A stretch of DNA of 12,393 nt from Clostridia bacterium (GTDB taxonomy: Bacteria; Bacillota; Clostridia; Oscillospirales; CAG-382): positions 1 through 12,393 of the forward strand of contig JAGDBE010000036.1 in NCBI GenBank assembly GCA_017959195.1, read 5' to 3'. A program made the translations under genes and the position numbers. A model generated the notes under the pieces. It did not search any database. It was not told the DNA's origin and worked only from the letters and a program-made list of their open reading frames with translations. Positions 1 through 7,740 of this stretch are shown here, piece by piece (within the stretch, counting starts at the first letter, position 1; every line of letters starts with the position of its first letter).

Positions 1-999
1 CTGCGTTGCGGGAATAACTATGCAGCGAACGCCTTTTGCAACTTTTCTTCCTTTGAGTATTTCGGCGGCGGCTCGAAGATCTGATATTCTTCCGTTCGTG
101 CAGGAGCCTATTACGACCTGGTTGATTTCAAGTCCCGAAACCTCTTTTGCCGTCTTTGTGTTTGACGGCAGGTGGGGCAGCGACACCGTCGGTTCAAGCG
201 TATCAAGGTCGATTACGACTCCTCTTTCGTAATGCGCGTCGTCGTCCGCTTTGAAAATCTTCGGTTCTCTTGTAAATAAGCCCTTTATATACTCCATCGT
301 CTTTTCGTCAACCGGGAAAATTCCGTTTTTGCCGCCCGCTTCTATTGCCATATTGGAGATGGTAAACCTGTCGTCCATCGAGAGTTCGGATACGCCCTCT
401 CCCGCGAATTCAATGGATTTATAAAGCGCTCCGTCAACGCCGATAAGGCCTATCAAGTGCAGTATCACGTCTTTACCGGTAACGTATTTTTTAAGTTTTC
501 CTTTAAGCGTAACCTTTATCGCCTCGGGCACCTTGAACCAGTTTTCGCCCGACGCCATACCCGCCGCCATATCGGTGGAGCCCACGCCCGTGGAAAACGC
601 GCCGAGCGCTCCGTAGGTGCAGGTATGCGAGTCCGCGCCTATAATGCAGTCGCCGGGGCCGACGATTCCCTTTTCGGGCAAGAGCGCATGCTCTATTCCG
701 ACCTGTCCGACGTCGTAAAAATGTGTAATTTCATGCTTTTTTGCAAAATTTCTCGCCGTCGCGCAGAGCTGTGCCGATTTTATGTCCTTACACGGCGTAT
801 AGTGGTCGAGCACTATTGCGATTTTGTCCTTATCGAACACTTTTGTAAAGCCCGCGTCCTCAAAGACCTTTATCGCAACCGGCGTCGTAACGTCGTTTCC
901 CAGAACGACGTCGAGCTTCGCTTCTATGAGGTCTCCCGCCTTCACTTCGGGGAGCCCTGCGTGAAAAGCGAGGATTTTCTGTGTCATTGTCATTCCCAT
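1..999 (-). CDS. leuC: 3-isopropylmalate dehydratase large subunit, partial (C-terminus beyond window)
   Basis: This is the large subunit of isopropylmalate isomerase, an aconitase-family [4Fe-4S] enzyme that interconverts 2- and 3-isopropylmalate with LeuD in the leucine branch. The visible 333 residues begin MGMTMTQKIL. They include the substrate-loop signature GADSHTCTYGALGAFSTG (residues 121-138) and IGSCTNGR (297-304), whose Cys300 should be the first cluster ligand. The remaining two ligand cysteines and roughly 85-90 residues lie past the left edge, judged against the ~420-residue HACS-type LeuC family. The ATG at 999-997 was chosen because AAGGAAG lies 10 bases upstream and many relatives begin MGMT; an internal ATG at 993 is possible. 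The leuA stop is one base upstream, so translational coupling is likely. leuD is expected next but is outside the window. Confidence 0.96.
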   Translation of the reverse strand, partial: MGMTMTQKILAFHAGLPEVKAGDLIEAKLDVVLGNDVTTPVAIKVFEDAGFTKVFDKDKIAIVLDHYTPCKDIKSAQLCATARNFAKKHEITHFYDVGQVGIEHALLPEKGIVGPGDCIIGADSHTCTYGALGAFSTGVGSTDMAAGMASGENWFKVPEAIKVTLKGKLKKYVTGKDVILHLIGLIGVDGALYKSIEFAGEGVSELSMDDRFTISNMAIEAGGKNGIFPVDEKTMEYIKGLFTREPKIFKADDDAHYERGVVIDLDTLEPTVSLPHLPSNTKTAKEVSGLEINQVVIGSCTNGRISDLRAAAEILKGRKVAKGVRCIVIPATQ

Positions 1000-1000
1000 A

Positions 1001-2527
1001 TCAAGATTTCTTCCTTCCCGCAAGAAGTTTGTTCATGGCTTTTATATAAGCCGTTATACTTGCTTCTATTATGTCGGTCGAAAGTCCGACTCCGCTGTAA
1101 GTATGGTTATCCGACGTGAGTTTTACGTTTACAACGCCGAGCGTGTCCTTGCCTTCGGATATGGAATTGATGTTGTACACGTCAAACGTATGCTCGGGCG
1201 GGTTTATTATGCCGTCTATCGCCTTGAACGACGCGTCAATGGGTCCGTCGCCGAGAGAGACGTTCTCAAATTTCTCATCCCCGAACTTTAAGCTTACCGA
1301 GCTTGTGCTGGAGGTGAAATTGCTCGTATAAATGGTAAACCAGTCGAGGCTGTAGCCTTCCGTTTCGTTCTGATTTGTCGCTCCGTGAAGGATAATTGCT
1401 TCAATATCCTCGTCGGCAACCGTCTTTTTCTTGTCGCACAGCACCTTGAACTCCTCAAAGCAGCGCAGAAGCTCGTTTTCGTCGAGCGTATAGCCCATTT
1501 CTTTGATATGGCTTTCAAACGCGTGCTTGCCGGAATGTTTTCCGAGAACGATGCTGTTTGTATGTATTCCGACCGCCTCGGGCGTCAAGATTTCATACGT
1601 CTTTTTGTTTGCGAGCACTCCGTGCTGATGTATTCCCGACTCGTGCGCAAAAGCGTTTTTGCCCACGATGGGCTTGTTGAGCGGCGCACTCTGACCGATT
1701 ATGTTGTAAACGGTCTTGCTCGTGCGGTAAATCTGCGTTGCGTCAATACCCGTATAAAGCTCGGAATACATATCGGGGCGCGTGCGCATAGCCATTACGA
1801 CTTCCTCGAGGGAAGTGTTGCCGGCGCGCTCGCCGAGTCCGTTTACGGTGCATTCAATCTGCCTTGCACCCCCGAGTACGCCGCCGAGCGAGTTTGCAAC
1901 CGCCATTCCGAGATCGTTATGGCAGTGACCCGAAAATATCGCTTTATCGGAGTTCGGCGTTTTCTTTATGACGTATTCTATGAGGTTTTTCATTTCTCCC
2001 GGCGTCGTGTAGCCGACGGTGTCGGGAAGATTTATCGTATTTGCGCCGTTATTTATCGCGATTTCAACGACTTTACACAGAAAATCGGGGTCGCTTCTCG
2101 TTGCGTCTTCCGCCGAAAATTCTATGTTTGAGCAGTATTTTTTCGCGTACGCCGTCATTTTTGCCGTCTTTTCAAGCACCTGATCCGGCGTCATTTTGAG
2201 TTTATACTCCATGTGAAGGGGCGACGTTGCGATAAACAGGTGAATTCTCGGGTCGGCGGCGATTTTTACCGCCTCCCACGCAGCGTCTATATCCTTTTCG
2301 AGCGCTCTTGCGAGCGACGCCACGGTACATTCCTTTATTGTTTTCGCAATGGTGTTTACCGACTCGAAATCTCCCGGAGAGGAAATCGCAAAGCCCGCCT
2401 CGATTATATCTACCTTCATTTTTTCGAGGTGTCTGGCGATTTCTATCTTCTCTTTGAGATTCATGCTGCAGCCGGGAGACTGTTCGCCGTCTCGGAGGGT
2501 TGTGTCAAATATTCTGATTTGTTCCAT
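1001..2527 (-). CDS. leuA: 2-isopropylmalate synthase
   Basis: LeuA condenses acetyl-CoA with 2-oxoisovalerate to give 2-isopropylmalate, the committed step of leucine synthesis. The 508-residue length is normal. The N-terminal HMGL-like TIM barrel carries DTTLRDGEQSPG (residues 8-19, metal-binding Asp13) and SGHCHNDLGMAVANS (199-213, His201 and His203 as metal ligands). NGLGERAGN (229-237) is also typical. The C-terminal part (about 390-500) matches the LeuA allosteric domain, with the SLGDGPIDASFKAID segment at 424-438, so leucine feedback inhibition is expected from the family. The start has AAAAGGAAAAG just upstream. The gene lies 21 bases after ilvD and one base before leuC. Homocitrate or citramalate synthase is the main alternative, but the leuC neighbour and full-length regulatory domain favour LeuA. 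Confidence 0.96.
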   Translation of the reverse strand: MEQIRIFDTTLRDGEQSPGCSMNLKEKIEIARHLEKMKVDIIEAGFAISSPGDFESVNTIAKTIKECTVASLARALEKDIDAAWEAVKIAADPRIHLFIATSPLHMEYKLKMTPDQVLEKTAKMTAYAKKYCSNIEFSAEDATRSDPDFLCKVVEIAINNGANTINLPDTVGYTTPGEMKNLIEYVIKKTPNSDKAIFSGHCHNDLGMAVANSLGGVLGGARQIECTVNGLGERAGNTSLEEVVMAMRTRPDMYSELYTGIDATQIYRTSKTVYNIIGQSAPLNKPIVGKNAFAHESGIHQHGVLANKKTYEILTPEAVGIHTNSIVLGKHSGKHAFESHIKEMGYTLDENELLRCFEEFKVLCDKKKTVADEDIEAIILHGATNQNETEGYSLDWFTIYTSNFTSSTSSVSLKFGDEKFENVSLGDGPIDASFKAIDGIINPPEHTFDVYNINSISEGKDTLGVVNVKLTSDNHTYSGVGLSTDIIEASITAYIKAMNKLLAGRKKS

Positions 2528-2548
2528 CGTATACTTTTCCTTTTATCG

Positions 2549-4210
2549 TTAAATGAGAACGGCGCCTTTATCCGCCGAGGTTACGAGCTTTGCATATCTT
2601 GCGATGTATCCCGTCTTTATTTTCGGCTCGGGGCAGACCCATTCTTTTCTTCTGCGTTCAAGTTCTTCGTCTGAGACTTCAAGGGTAATCGAACAATTCT
2701 TTATATCAATGGAAATTATATCGTTATTTTTTACAAGAGCGATATTTCCGCCCGACGCCGCCTCGGGACTTACGTGTCCTATCGACGCGCCTCTCGTGGC
2801 GCCCGAAAATCTGCCGTCGGTTATGAGTGCAACGCTTTCTCCCAAGCCCATTCCGCAGATTGCCGACGTGGGATTGAGCATTTCTCTCATGCCGGGGCCG
2901 CCTTTCGGACCTTCGTAGCGTATGACGACAACGTCGCCCGGCTTTATTTCCTTTGCGTATATCGATTTTATTGCCTCTTCCTCGCTGTCAAACACTCTTG
3001 CGGGGCCCTTGTGTACCATCATTTCGGGAGCGACCGCCGACTGCTTTACAACGCAGCCGTCGGGCGCGAGATTTCCTTTAAGCACCGCAATTCCGCCGTT
3101 TGCGGAATACGGATTTTCTATCGGTCTGATGATTGAAGTATCGAGATTCTTACAGTCCGCAACGTTTTCGCCCATCGTCTTTCCCGTTACCGTCATTACG
3201 TCGGTATGAAGGAGATTTTTCTTTGTAAGCTCGTTCATCACGGCGTAAACGCCTCCCGCGCGGTCAAGGTCCTCCATAAAGGTATCTCCCGCGGGCGCAA
3301 GGTGGCACAGATTCGGCGTTTTTGCGGAAATTGCGTTGGATTTGTCAAGGCTTATCTCAATTCCCGCCTCGTGCGCTATCGCAGGCAGGTGAAGCATGGT
3401 GTTCGTCGAACATCCGAGCGCCATATCTACGGTTTCCGCGTTTTCAAACGCCTTTTCCGTCATAATGTCCCTCGGTCTTATGTTCTTTTCGACAAGCTTC
3501 ATTATCTGCATGCCCGTCTGCTTTGCAAGTCTTATGCGCGCCGACAGCGGAGCGGGTACCGTTCCGTTTCCGGGAAGCGCCATTCCTATCGCTTCGGTTA
3601 AGCAGTTCATGGAATTTGCCGTATACATTCCCGAGCACGAGCCGCATGAAGGACATGCGTTTTCGATATAATTATCGACCTCGTTTTCGTCGATTTTGCC
3701 GGCGTAGTATGCGCCGACAGCCTCAAACATGTGGCTTAAGCACGTTCTTCTTCCGTCCTTCAAGTGTCCTGCAAGCATCGGTCCTCCGCTGCAGAATATC
3801 GTCGGAACGTTGAGTCTTGCCGCCGCCATGAGAAGTCCCGGCACGTTTTTGTCGCAGTTGGGTATCATTACGAGCCCGTCAAACTGGTGGGCTATGCACA
3901 TTGCTTCCGTCGAATCGGCAATGAGGTCTCTCGTTACGAGAGAATACTTCATTCCGATATGTCCCATCGCTATTCCGTCGCACACGGCGATAGCCGGGAA
4001 CATTATCGGCGTTCCGCCGGCAAGGCGGATTCCCGCCTTTACCGCGTCGCATACTTTATCAAGATTCATATGCCCCGAAACTATCTCGTTATAAGAGCTT
4101 ACAACGCCGATAATCGGCCTTTTTATCTCTTCTTCGGTAAGTCCGAGAGCGTACATCAGACTTTTGTTCGGCGCGCGTTCCACGCCTTTTTTAATATTAT
4201 CCGAGTTCAT
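2549..4210 (-). CDS. ilvD: Dihydroxy-acid dehydratase
   Basis: IlvD dehydrates 2,3-dihydroxyisovalerate and 2,3-dihydroxy-3-methylvalerate to the 2-keto acids leading to valine, leucine and isoleucine. The 553 residues cover the full IlvD/Edd family length. Visible motifs are PNCDKNVPG (117-125, cluster Cys119), CPSCGSCSGMYTANSMN (186-202, cluster Cys probably Cys192), GCSTNTMLHLPA in the middle, and DGRFSGATRGASIGH (465-479) with the catalytic-type Ser469. The region around residues 38-50 reads SSYNEIVSGHMNL and lacks the CNMHL cysteine of [2Fe-2S] plant-type enzymes, as in E. coli IlvD. An oxygen-labile [4Fe-4S]-type cluster is therefore inferred. AAGGAT precedes the start, and the gene begins 20 bases after the ilvC stop. 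The pathway context argues against the related gluconate dehydratase Edd. Confidence 0.97.
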   Translation of the reverse strand: MNSDNIKKGVERAPNKSLMYALGLTEEEIKRPIIGVVSSYNEIVSGHMNLDKVCDAVKAGIRLAGGTPIMFPAIAVCDGIAMGHIGMKYSLVTRDLIADSTEAMCIAHQFDGLVMIPNCDKNVPGLLMAAARLNVPTIFCSGGPMLAGHLKDGRRTCLSHMFEAVGAYYAGKIDENEVDNYIENACPSCGSCSGMYTANSMNCLTEAIGMALPGNGTVPAPLSARIRLAKQTGMQIMKLVEKNIRPRDIMTEKAFENAETVDMALGCSTNTMLHLPAIAHEAGIEISLDKSNAISAKTPNLCHLAPAGDTFMEDLDRAGGVYAVMNELTKKNLLHTDVMTVTGKTMGENVADCKNLDTSIIRPIENPYSANGGIAVLKGNLAPDGCVVKQSAVAPEMMVHKGPARVFDSEEEAIKSIYAKEIKPGDVVVIRYEGPKGGPGMREMLNPTSAICGMGLGESVALITDGRFSGATRGASIGHVSPEAASGGNIALVKNNDIISIDIKNCSITLEVSDEELERRRKEWVCPEPKIKTGYIARYAKLVTSADKGAVLI

Positions 4211-4230
4211 ATTTTTATCCTTTTCTCAAA

Positions 4231-5250
4231 TTACTTTGAAGCGCTGTCAAGGTCTGTATCGTTCTTCCAGAGCATCTGCTCGCGAAGCTGTTTGCCTATT
4301 ACTTCCATGGGATGCTTTGCGAGAAGCTCTCTCTTTGAATTGAAGAAGCATCTGCCGTTCTTGTTTTCGGCTATCCACTTGCTTGCGAACGTTCCGTCCT
4401 GAATGTCGGCGAGAACCGCCTTCATATTGGCTTTGGTCTGTTCGTAGGGAAGTACTCTCGGTCCCGATACGTATTCGCCGTATTCGGCGGTGTCGGAGAT
4501 GGAGTAGTTCATAGCCGCAATACCGCCCTTGTTTACGAGGTCGATTATGAGCTTCATTTCGTGAATACATTCAAAGTAAGCGTTTTCGGGTTCGTATCCC
4601 GCTTCAACAAGCGTTTCGAAACCGCATCTCATAAGGTCTACGACGCCGCCGCAGAGAACAGCCTGTTCGCCGAAGAGGTCGGTTTCGGTCTCGTCGTGCA
4701 TGGTTGTTTCCATAATGCCGGCTCTTGCGCCGCCGATGCCTGCGATATAAGCAAGCGCGATGTCGTATGCTTTGCCCGTTGCGTTCTGTTCAACGGCAAC
4801 GAGGCACGGAACGCCCTTGCCCGAAACGTACATACTTCTTACGGTATGTCCGGGGCCTTTGGGAGCCGCCATGAACACGTCAACGTCTGCCGGAGGAACT
4901 ATCTGCTTATAGCGGATATTGAATCCGTGTGCGAAAGCGATTGCCTTGCCTGCCGTAAGGTAGGGAGCGATTTCCTTCTTGTAAACGTCTGCCTGAACTT
5001 CATCGTTTATGAGAATCATGATGATGTCCGCTTTCTGTGCCGCTTCGGCAACGGTAAATACCGAGAAGCCGTCTTTTTCAGCAACAGGCCATGATTTTCC
5101 GCCTTTTCTGAGTCCGACGATTACGTTGCAGCCCGAGTCGCGCAGATTGAGCGCGTGAGCGTGTCCCTGAGAGCCGTAGCCGATAATTGCGATTGTTTTT
5201 CCGTTCAGTTTGTTAAGGTCGCAGTCCTTTTCATAATACATTTTTGCCAT
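4231..5250 (-). CDS. ilvC: Ketol-acid reductoisomerase (class I)
   Basis: IlvC isomerises and reduces 2-acetolactate or 2-aceto-2-hydroxybutyrate to the dihydroxy acids, using NAD(P)H and Mg2+. The predicted 339 residues are the usual class I length. The Rossmann motif IIGYGSQGHAHALNLRDSG spans 22-40. The cofactor loop GLRKGGKSWPV (46-56) has Arg48 and Ser53, which suggests NADPH preference. The C-terminal knotted domain supplies the metal ligands in DLFGEQ (Asp191, Glu195) and ECIHEMKLI (Glu227, Glu231), and SISDTAEYG (250-258) is also typical. The ATG at 5250 was chosen because GAGGAG lies 9 bases upstream. A longer in-frame ATG at 5307 would bury this ribosome site and add a non-homologous tail. 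The chosen start overlaps the end of ilvN by 20 bases, suggesting translational coupling. Confidence 0.97.
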   Translation of the reverse strand: MAKMYYEKDCDLNKLNGKTIAIIGYGSQGHAHALNLRDSGCNVIVGLRKGGKSWPVAEKDGFSVFTVAEAAQKADIIMILINDEVQADVYKKEIAPYLTAGKAIAFAHGFNIRYKQIVPPADVDVFMAAPKGPGHTVRSMYVSGKGVPCLVAVEQNATGKAYDIALAYIAGIGGARAGIMETTMHDETETDLFGEQAVLCGGVVDLMRCGFETLVEAGYEPENAYFECIHEMKLIIDLVNKGGIAAMNYSISDTAEYGEYVSGPRVLPYEQTKANMKAVLADIQDGTFASKWIAENKNGRCFFNSKRELLAKHPMEVIGKQLREQMLWKNDTDLDSASK

Positions 5251-5782
5251 AGTCAAATTCTCCTCTTTCCTTTGTTTTATCATAAATTGTTTGGATACCG
5301 CGTTCAATCGAAACGGCGCCCGTTCTAACGAGTTCCGCTATTCCGAATTCTTTAAGGATGTTTTCAAGTCCCTGGTTTTTCTGGTCGTCGCCTATCATGG
5401 CAAGCGTTATCGAGCCGAGCGAGACGTCGATTATCTGCGCTCTGAAAATATTTGCTATCTGTATGATTTCGCTTCTTCTTTCACCGTCGGAAACGAGAAG
5501 CTTTATCATAATGAGTTCTCTCCTTATGGAGTTTTCCTCGTCAAGCATTTTTACGCTGTGTACGGGGAAAAGCTTTCTCAACTGGTTTGACAAAAGCGTT
5601 ATATGCTCGACGTCGGTAAGAATTTCAACCGTTATACGCGAGGTGTCGGGGGAATCGGTGGTTCCCACCGCGAGAGATTCTATATTGTAGCCTTTGCGGG
5701 AAAACAGTCTTGAAACCTGTGAAAGAACTCCCGCTTCGTTGTCAACGAGGACGGCAAGCGTCCATCTTTTTATAGTACTCAT
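5231..5782 (-). CDS. ilvN: Acetolactate synthase small (regulatory) subunit
   Basis: This is the regulatory subunit of acetolactate synthase. It activates IlvB and usually mediates valine feedback inhibition. The 183 residues contain an N-terminal ACT domain (about 5-80) with the effector-loop segment NEAGVLSQVSRLFSRKGYNI, then the C-terminal small-subunit domain starting around residue 88 (RELIMIKLLV). The protein is somewhat longer than many of the ~160-170-residue relatives, and the extra tail falls in the region overlapping ilvC. AAAGGGAGA precedes the ATG, 16 bases after the ilvB stop. The last 20 bases of the frame contain the ilvC start, and the ilvC Shine-Dalgarno lies within this coding region. 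The symbol ilvH would be equally acceptable. Confidence 0.96.
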   Translation of the reverse strand: MSTIKRWTLAVLVDNEAGVLSQVSRLFSRKGYNIESLAVGTTDSPDTSRITVEILTDVEHITLLSNQLRKLFPVHSVKMLDEENSIRRELIMIKLLVSDGERRSEIIQIANIFRAQIIDVSLGSITLAMIGDDQKNQGLENILKEFGIAELVRTGAVSIERGIQTIYDKTKERGEFDYGKNVL

Positions 5783-5798
5783 TTTGTCTCCCTTTCTC

Positions 5799-7505
5799 TT
5801 ACTTAATGATGAATTCCGTTATATGACCGCCGCCGTTTACCATGGGACGAACCATTTCGTCCATGTCTATAACGCAGTCGACAACGTATCCGTGTCCCCA
5901 TTCAAACGCTTCTTTTATCGCTTCTTCAAGCTCGGATACGCTTGAAACCTTCTTGCCTTTAAGTCCGTACGCTTCAGCAAGCTTTACAAAATCGGGGCCT
6001 CTGTCGAGCGTCGTCTGGGAATAATGCTTTTTATATATAAGATTCTGCCACTGTCTTACCATGCCGAGCGACTTGTTGTTGAATATGAACGTGATTACCG
6101 GCACGTCGTAATACTGCTCGGTGCAGAGCTCGTTGCAGTTCATACGAAAACTGCCGTCGCCCGTGATGTGTATTACCGTCTTGTCGGGATTTCCGACCTT
6201 TGCGCCGATTGCGGCTCCCAAGCCGAAGCCCATCGTTCCGAAACCGCCGGACGTGAGCAGCTGTCCCGCATAGTCAAAGTGGAAGTGCTGGATTGCCCAC
6301 ATCTGATGCTGTCCGACGTCGGTTGATACTATCGTGTCGTCGGGGAACAGCTTTGCGATGGACGAAAGAATCTGTTTCGGCGTGAGCTTGTTTCCGCCTT
6401 CGTCGTACTCCGTTTCGGTCTTGAAACTGAAAACGTACTTCTTCCACTCGTCGTGGTGCTGGCTGTCAAGCCGCTCGTTGAGCATCGAGAGCACCTTTTT
6501 CGCGTCGCCGATAATATGGTGGTCCGTCAGCACGTTTTTGTTTATTTCCGACCTGTCTATGTCTATCTGGACTATTTTCGCCTGCTTTGCGAAAAGTTCG
6601 GGGTTGAGCGCGACTCTGTCCGAAAATCTGCAGCCGACCGCGATGAGAAGATCGCATCCGTCGCACGCCATATTCGACGCCTGGCTTCCGTGCATACCTA
6701 TCATTCCCGTCGTCAGCGGGTTTCTGCCCTTGAATCCGCCGCCGCCCATTACCGTTATTGCAACGGGGGAATCTATCTTTTCGGCAAATTCGGTGAATTC
6801 CGCCTGCGCTCTGCCTCTTACGACGCCGCCGCCGCATATGAGAAGCGGTTTTTCGGATTCCTTTATCATTTCGACGAGGATATCAATGTCCTTTTCGTCG
6901 GGAGACGGCGTTTTGAAGTCGTCAGACGCTCTCTTCATGAGCGTTTCGAGTCTGCCGCTCGAATAATGCTTGTCTTTGGTCAAAAACGTGTATTCCGCCT
7001 GCTGAGCCGTGGCGTTTTTGAGTATATCTATAAGTACGGGGCCGGGTCTGCCGCTTCTTGCGATGGCAAACGCCTCTCTTACGACGTCCGCTATTTCGGA
7101 AGCCGATCTTACGAGATAATTGCACTTGGTTATCGGCATGGATATACCCGTTATGTCGACCTCCTGGAATGAATCCTTGCCCATGAGGTTTTCGGTAACG
7201 TTGCAGGTTATGAATACAACCGGCGAAGAGTCCATATACGCGGTCGCGATTCCCGTCGTAAGATTTGTGGCTCCGGGGCCGGACGTTGCAAAGCAGACTC
7301 CTACCTTGCCGGTGCTTCTGGCATATCCGTCCGCCGCATGCGCCGCGCCCTGTTCGTGCGCGGTGAGGATATGCTTTATTTTATCGCCGTAATTATAAAG
7401 CTCGTCGTACACGTTCAGTATCGTTCCTCCGGGATATCCGAATATCGTGTCGACCTCCTGCTCGAGCAGGCAGTTCATAAGTATGGCGGCTCCTGTCATT
7501 TTCAT
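5799..7505 (-). CDS. ilvB: Acetolactate synthase large (catalytic) subunit
   Basis: IlvB condenses two pyruvates to acetolactate, or pyruvate with 2-ketobutyrate, using thiamine diphosphate, FAD and Mg2+. The 568 residues match the family. The N-terminal domain has GYPGGTILNVYDEL (23-36) and the catalytic glutamate Glu51 in AHEQGAAHAADGYARS (49-64). GKDSFQEVDITG (109-120) carries the conserved Gln114. The C-terminal ThDP-binding motif runs from GDGSF (449-453) to NN at 476-477, followed by SLGMVRQWQ. The ATG at 7505 is chosen because AAGGAGG lies 7 bases upstream; an in-frame TTG at 7523 would include the ribosome site in the protein. It is the first structural gene of the operon. Its expression is probably set by the attenuator terminator that ends about 8 bases before the ribosome site. 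Confidence 0.97.
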   Translation of the reverse strand: MKMTGAAILMNCLLEQEVDTIFGYPGGTILNVYDELYNYGDKIKHILTAHEQGAAHAADGYARSTGKVGVCFATSGPGATNLTTGIATAYMDSSPVVFITCNVTENLMGKDSFQEVDITGISMPITKCNYLVRSASEIADVVREAFAIARSGRPGPVLIDILKNATAQQAEYTFLTKDKHYSSGRLETLMKRASDDFKTPSPDEKDIDILVEMIKESEKPLLICGGGVVRGRAQAEFTEFAEKIDSPVAITVMGGGGFKGRNPLTTGMIGMHGSQASNMACDGCDLLIAVGCRFSDRVALNPELFAKQAKIVQIDIDRSEINKNVLTDHHIIGDAKKVLSMLNERLDSQHHDEWKKYVFSFKTETEYDEGGNKLTPKQILSSIAKLFPDDTIVSTDVGQHQMWAIQHFHFDYAGQLLTSGGFGTMGFGLGAAIGAKVGNPDKTVIHITGDGSFRMNCNELCTEQYYDVPVITFIFNNKSLGMVRQWQNLIYKKHYSQTTLDRGPDFVKLAEAYGLKGKKVSSVSELEEAIKEAFEWGHGYVVDCVIDMDEMVRPMVNGGGHITEFIIK

Positions 7506-7526
7506 GTTTTTTCCTCCTTGCAAATT

Positions 7527-7565
7527 AAAACAAAAATCCTGCAGTTAATGTTAACCGCAGGATCC
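7527..7565 (-). terminator. Rho-independent terminator in the ilvB leader (3:4 hairpin)
   Basis: Reading the minus strand, the arm at 7563-7551 (ATCCTGCGGTTAA) pairs with 7548-7536 (TTAACTGCAGGAT) with one G-U pair. The innermost pairs probably open to give an ACAT loop, and two further G-U pairs are possible outside. TTTTTGTTTT follows at 7536-7527. The terminator sits between the promoter and the ilvB ribosome site with no complete structural gene before it. It therefore acts as a conditional terminator rather than the end of an operon. Confidence 0.9.
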
Positions 7566-7595
7566 TGAGTAAATCTTTTCCATCTTTATCAAAGA

Positions 7596-7620
7596 ATATA
7601 AAGACTTTCGTCTTTTATAT
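7596..7620 (-). other. GAAA-tetraloop hairpin in the ilv leader
   Basis: On the minus strand, 7620-7610 (ATATAAAAGAC) pairs with 7605-7596 (GTCTTTATAT) around a GAAA loop at 7609-7606, with one bulged A. The leader-peptide stop codon (7617-7615) lies inside the 5' arm, so a terminating ribosome would melt it. It is positioned between segments 2 and 3 of the attenuator and could act as a spacer or stabilising element. It has no U-run and is not a terminator. Confidence 0.6.
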
Positions 7621-7740
7621 ATTTTCACTCACGTTTGCGCATAGAACATTAACATTATTCTCTTTTACTTCCGTAATGACGCTTAGAAGTAGAATAATGC
7701 CCACAAGAAATATGCTCCATATGAGTGTCATATTAAACAT
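7615..7740 (-). CDS. Ile/Leu/Val-rich leader peptide of the ilv operon attenuator
   Basis: This 41-codon frame starts at ATG 7740, 10 bases after AGGAAAG (7757-7751), and stops with TAA at 7617-7615. Eighteen of its 41 residues are Ile, Leu or Val, with the densest run GIILLLSVI at residues 14-22. Three of its six Leu codons are CTA and three of its five Ile codons before the last residue are ATT or ATA in the control run; CTA looks uncommon in the neighbouring genes by reading. The peptide encodes the control codons of the attenuator, and the RNA under codons 14-17 and 27-32 forms its switch segments. The run is hydrophobic enough for a single membrane helix, so a membrane micropeptide is an alternative. 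The RNA pairings and position make a regulatory leader much more likely. No gene symbol is assigned; ilvL-type would describe its role. Confidence 0.8.
   Translation of the reverse strand: MFNMTLIWSIFLVGIILLLSVITEVKENNVNVLCANVSENI

Noticed and set aside
1385..2131. A 248-codon plus-strand frame opposite leuA
   Set aside because: It lies wholly antisense to a strongly motif-supported leuA and has no ribosome site or family motif.
3764..4402. A 212-codon plus-strand frame opposite ilvD and the ilvC end
   Set aside because: It is antisense to two firm genes and spans their junction, with no family signature.
5251..5307. A longer IlvC starting at ATG 5307
   Set aside because: The added 19 residues are a shadow of ilvN and would cover the GAGGAG site; family homology begins after ATG 5250.
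7506..7523. A longer IlvB starting at TTG 7523
   Set aside because: This would place the AAGGAGG ribosome site inside the coding region; ATG 7505 has ideal spacing and matches family N-termini.
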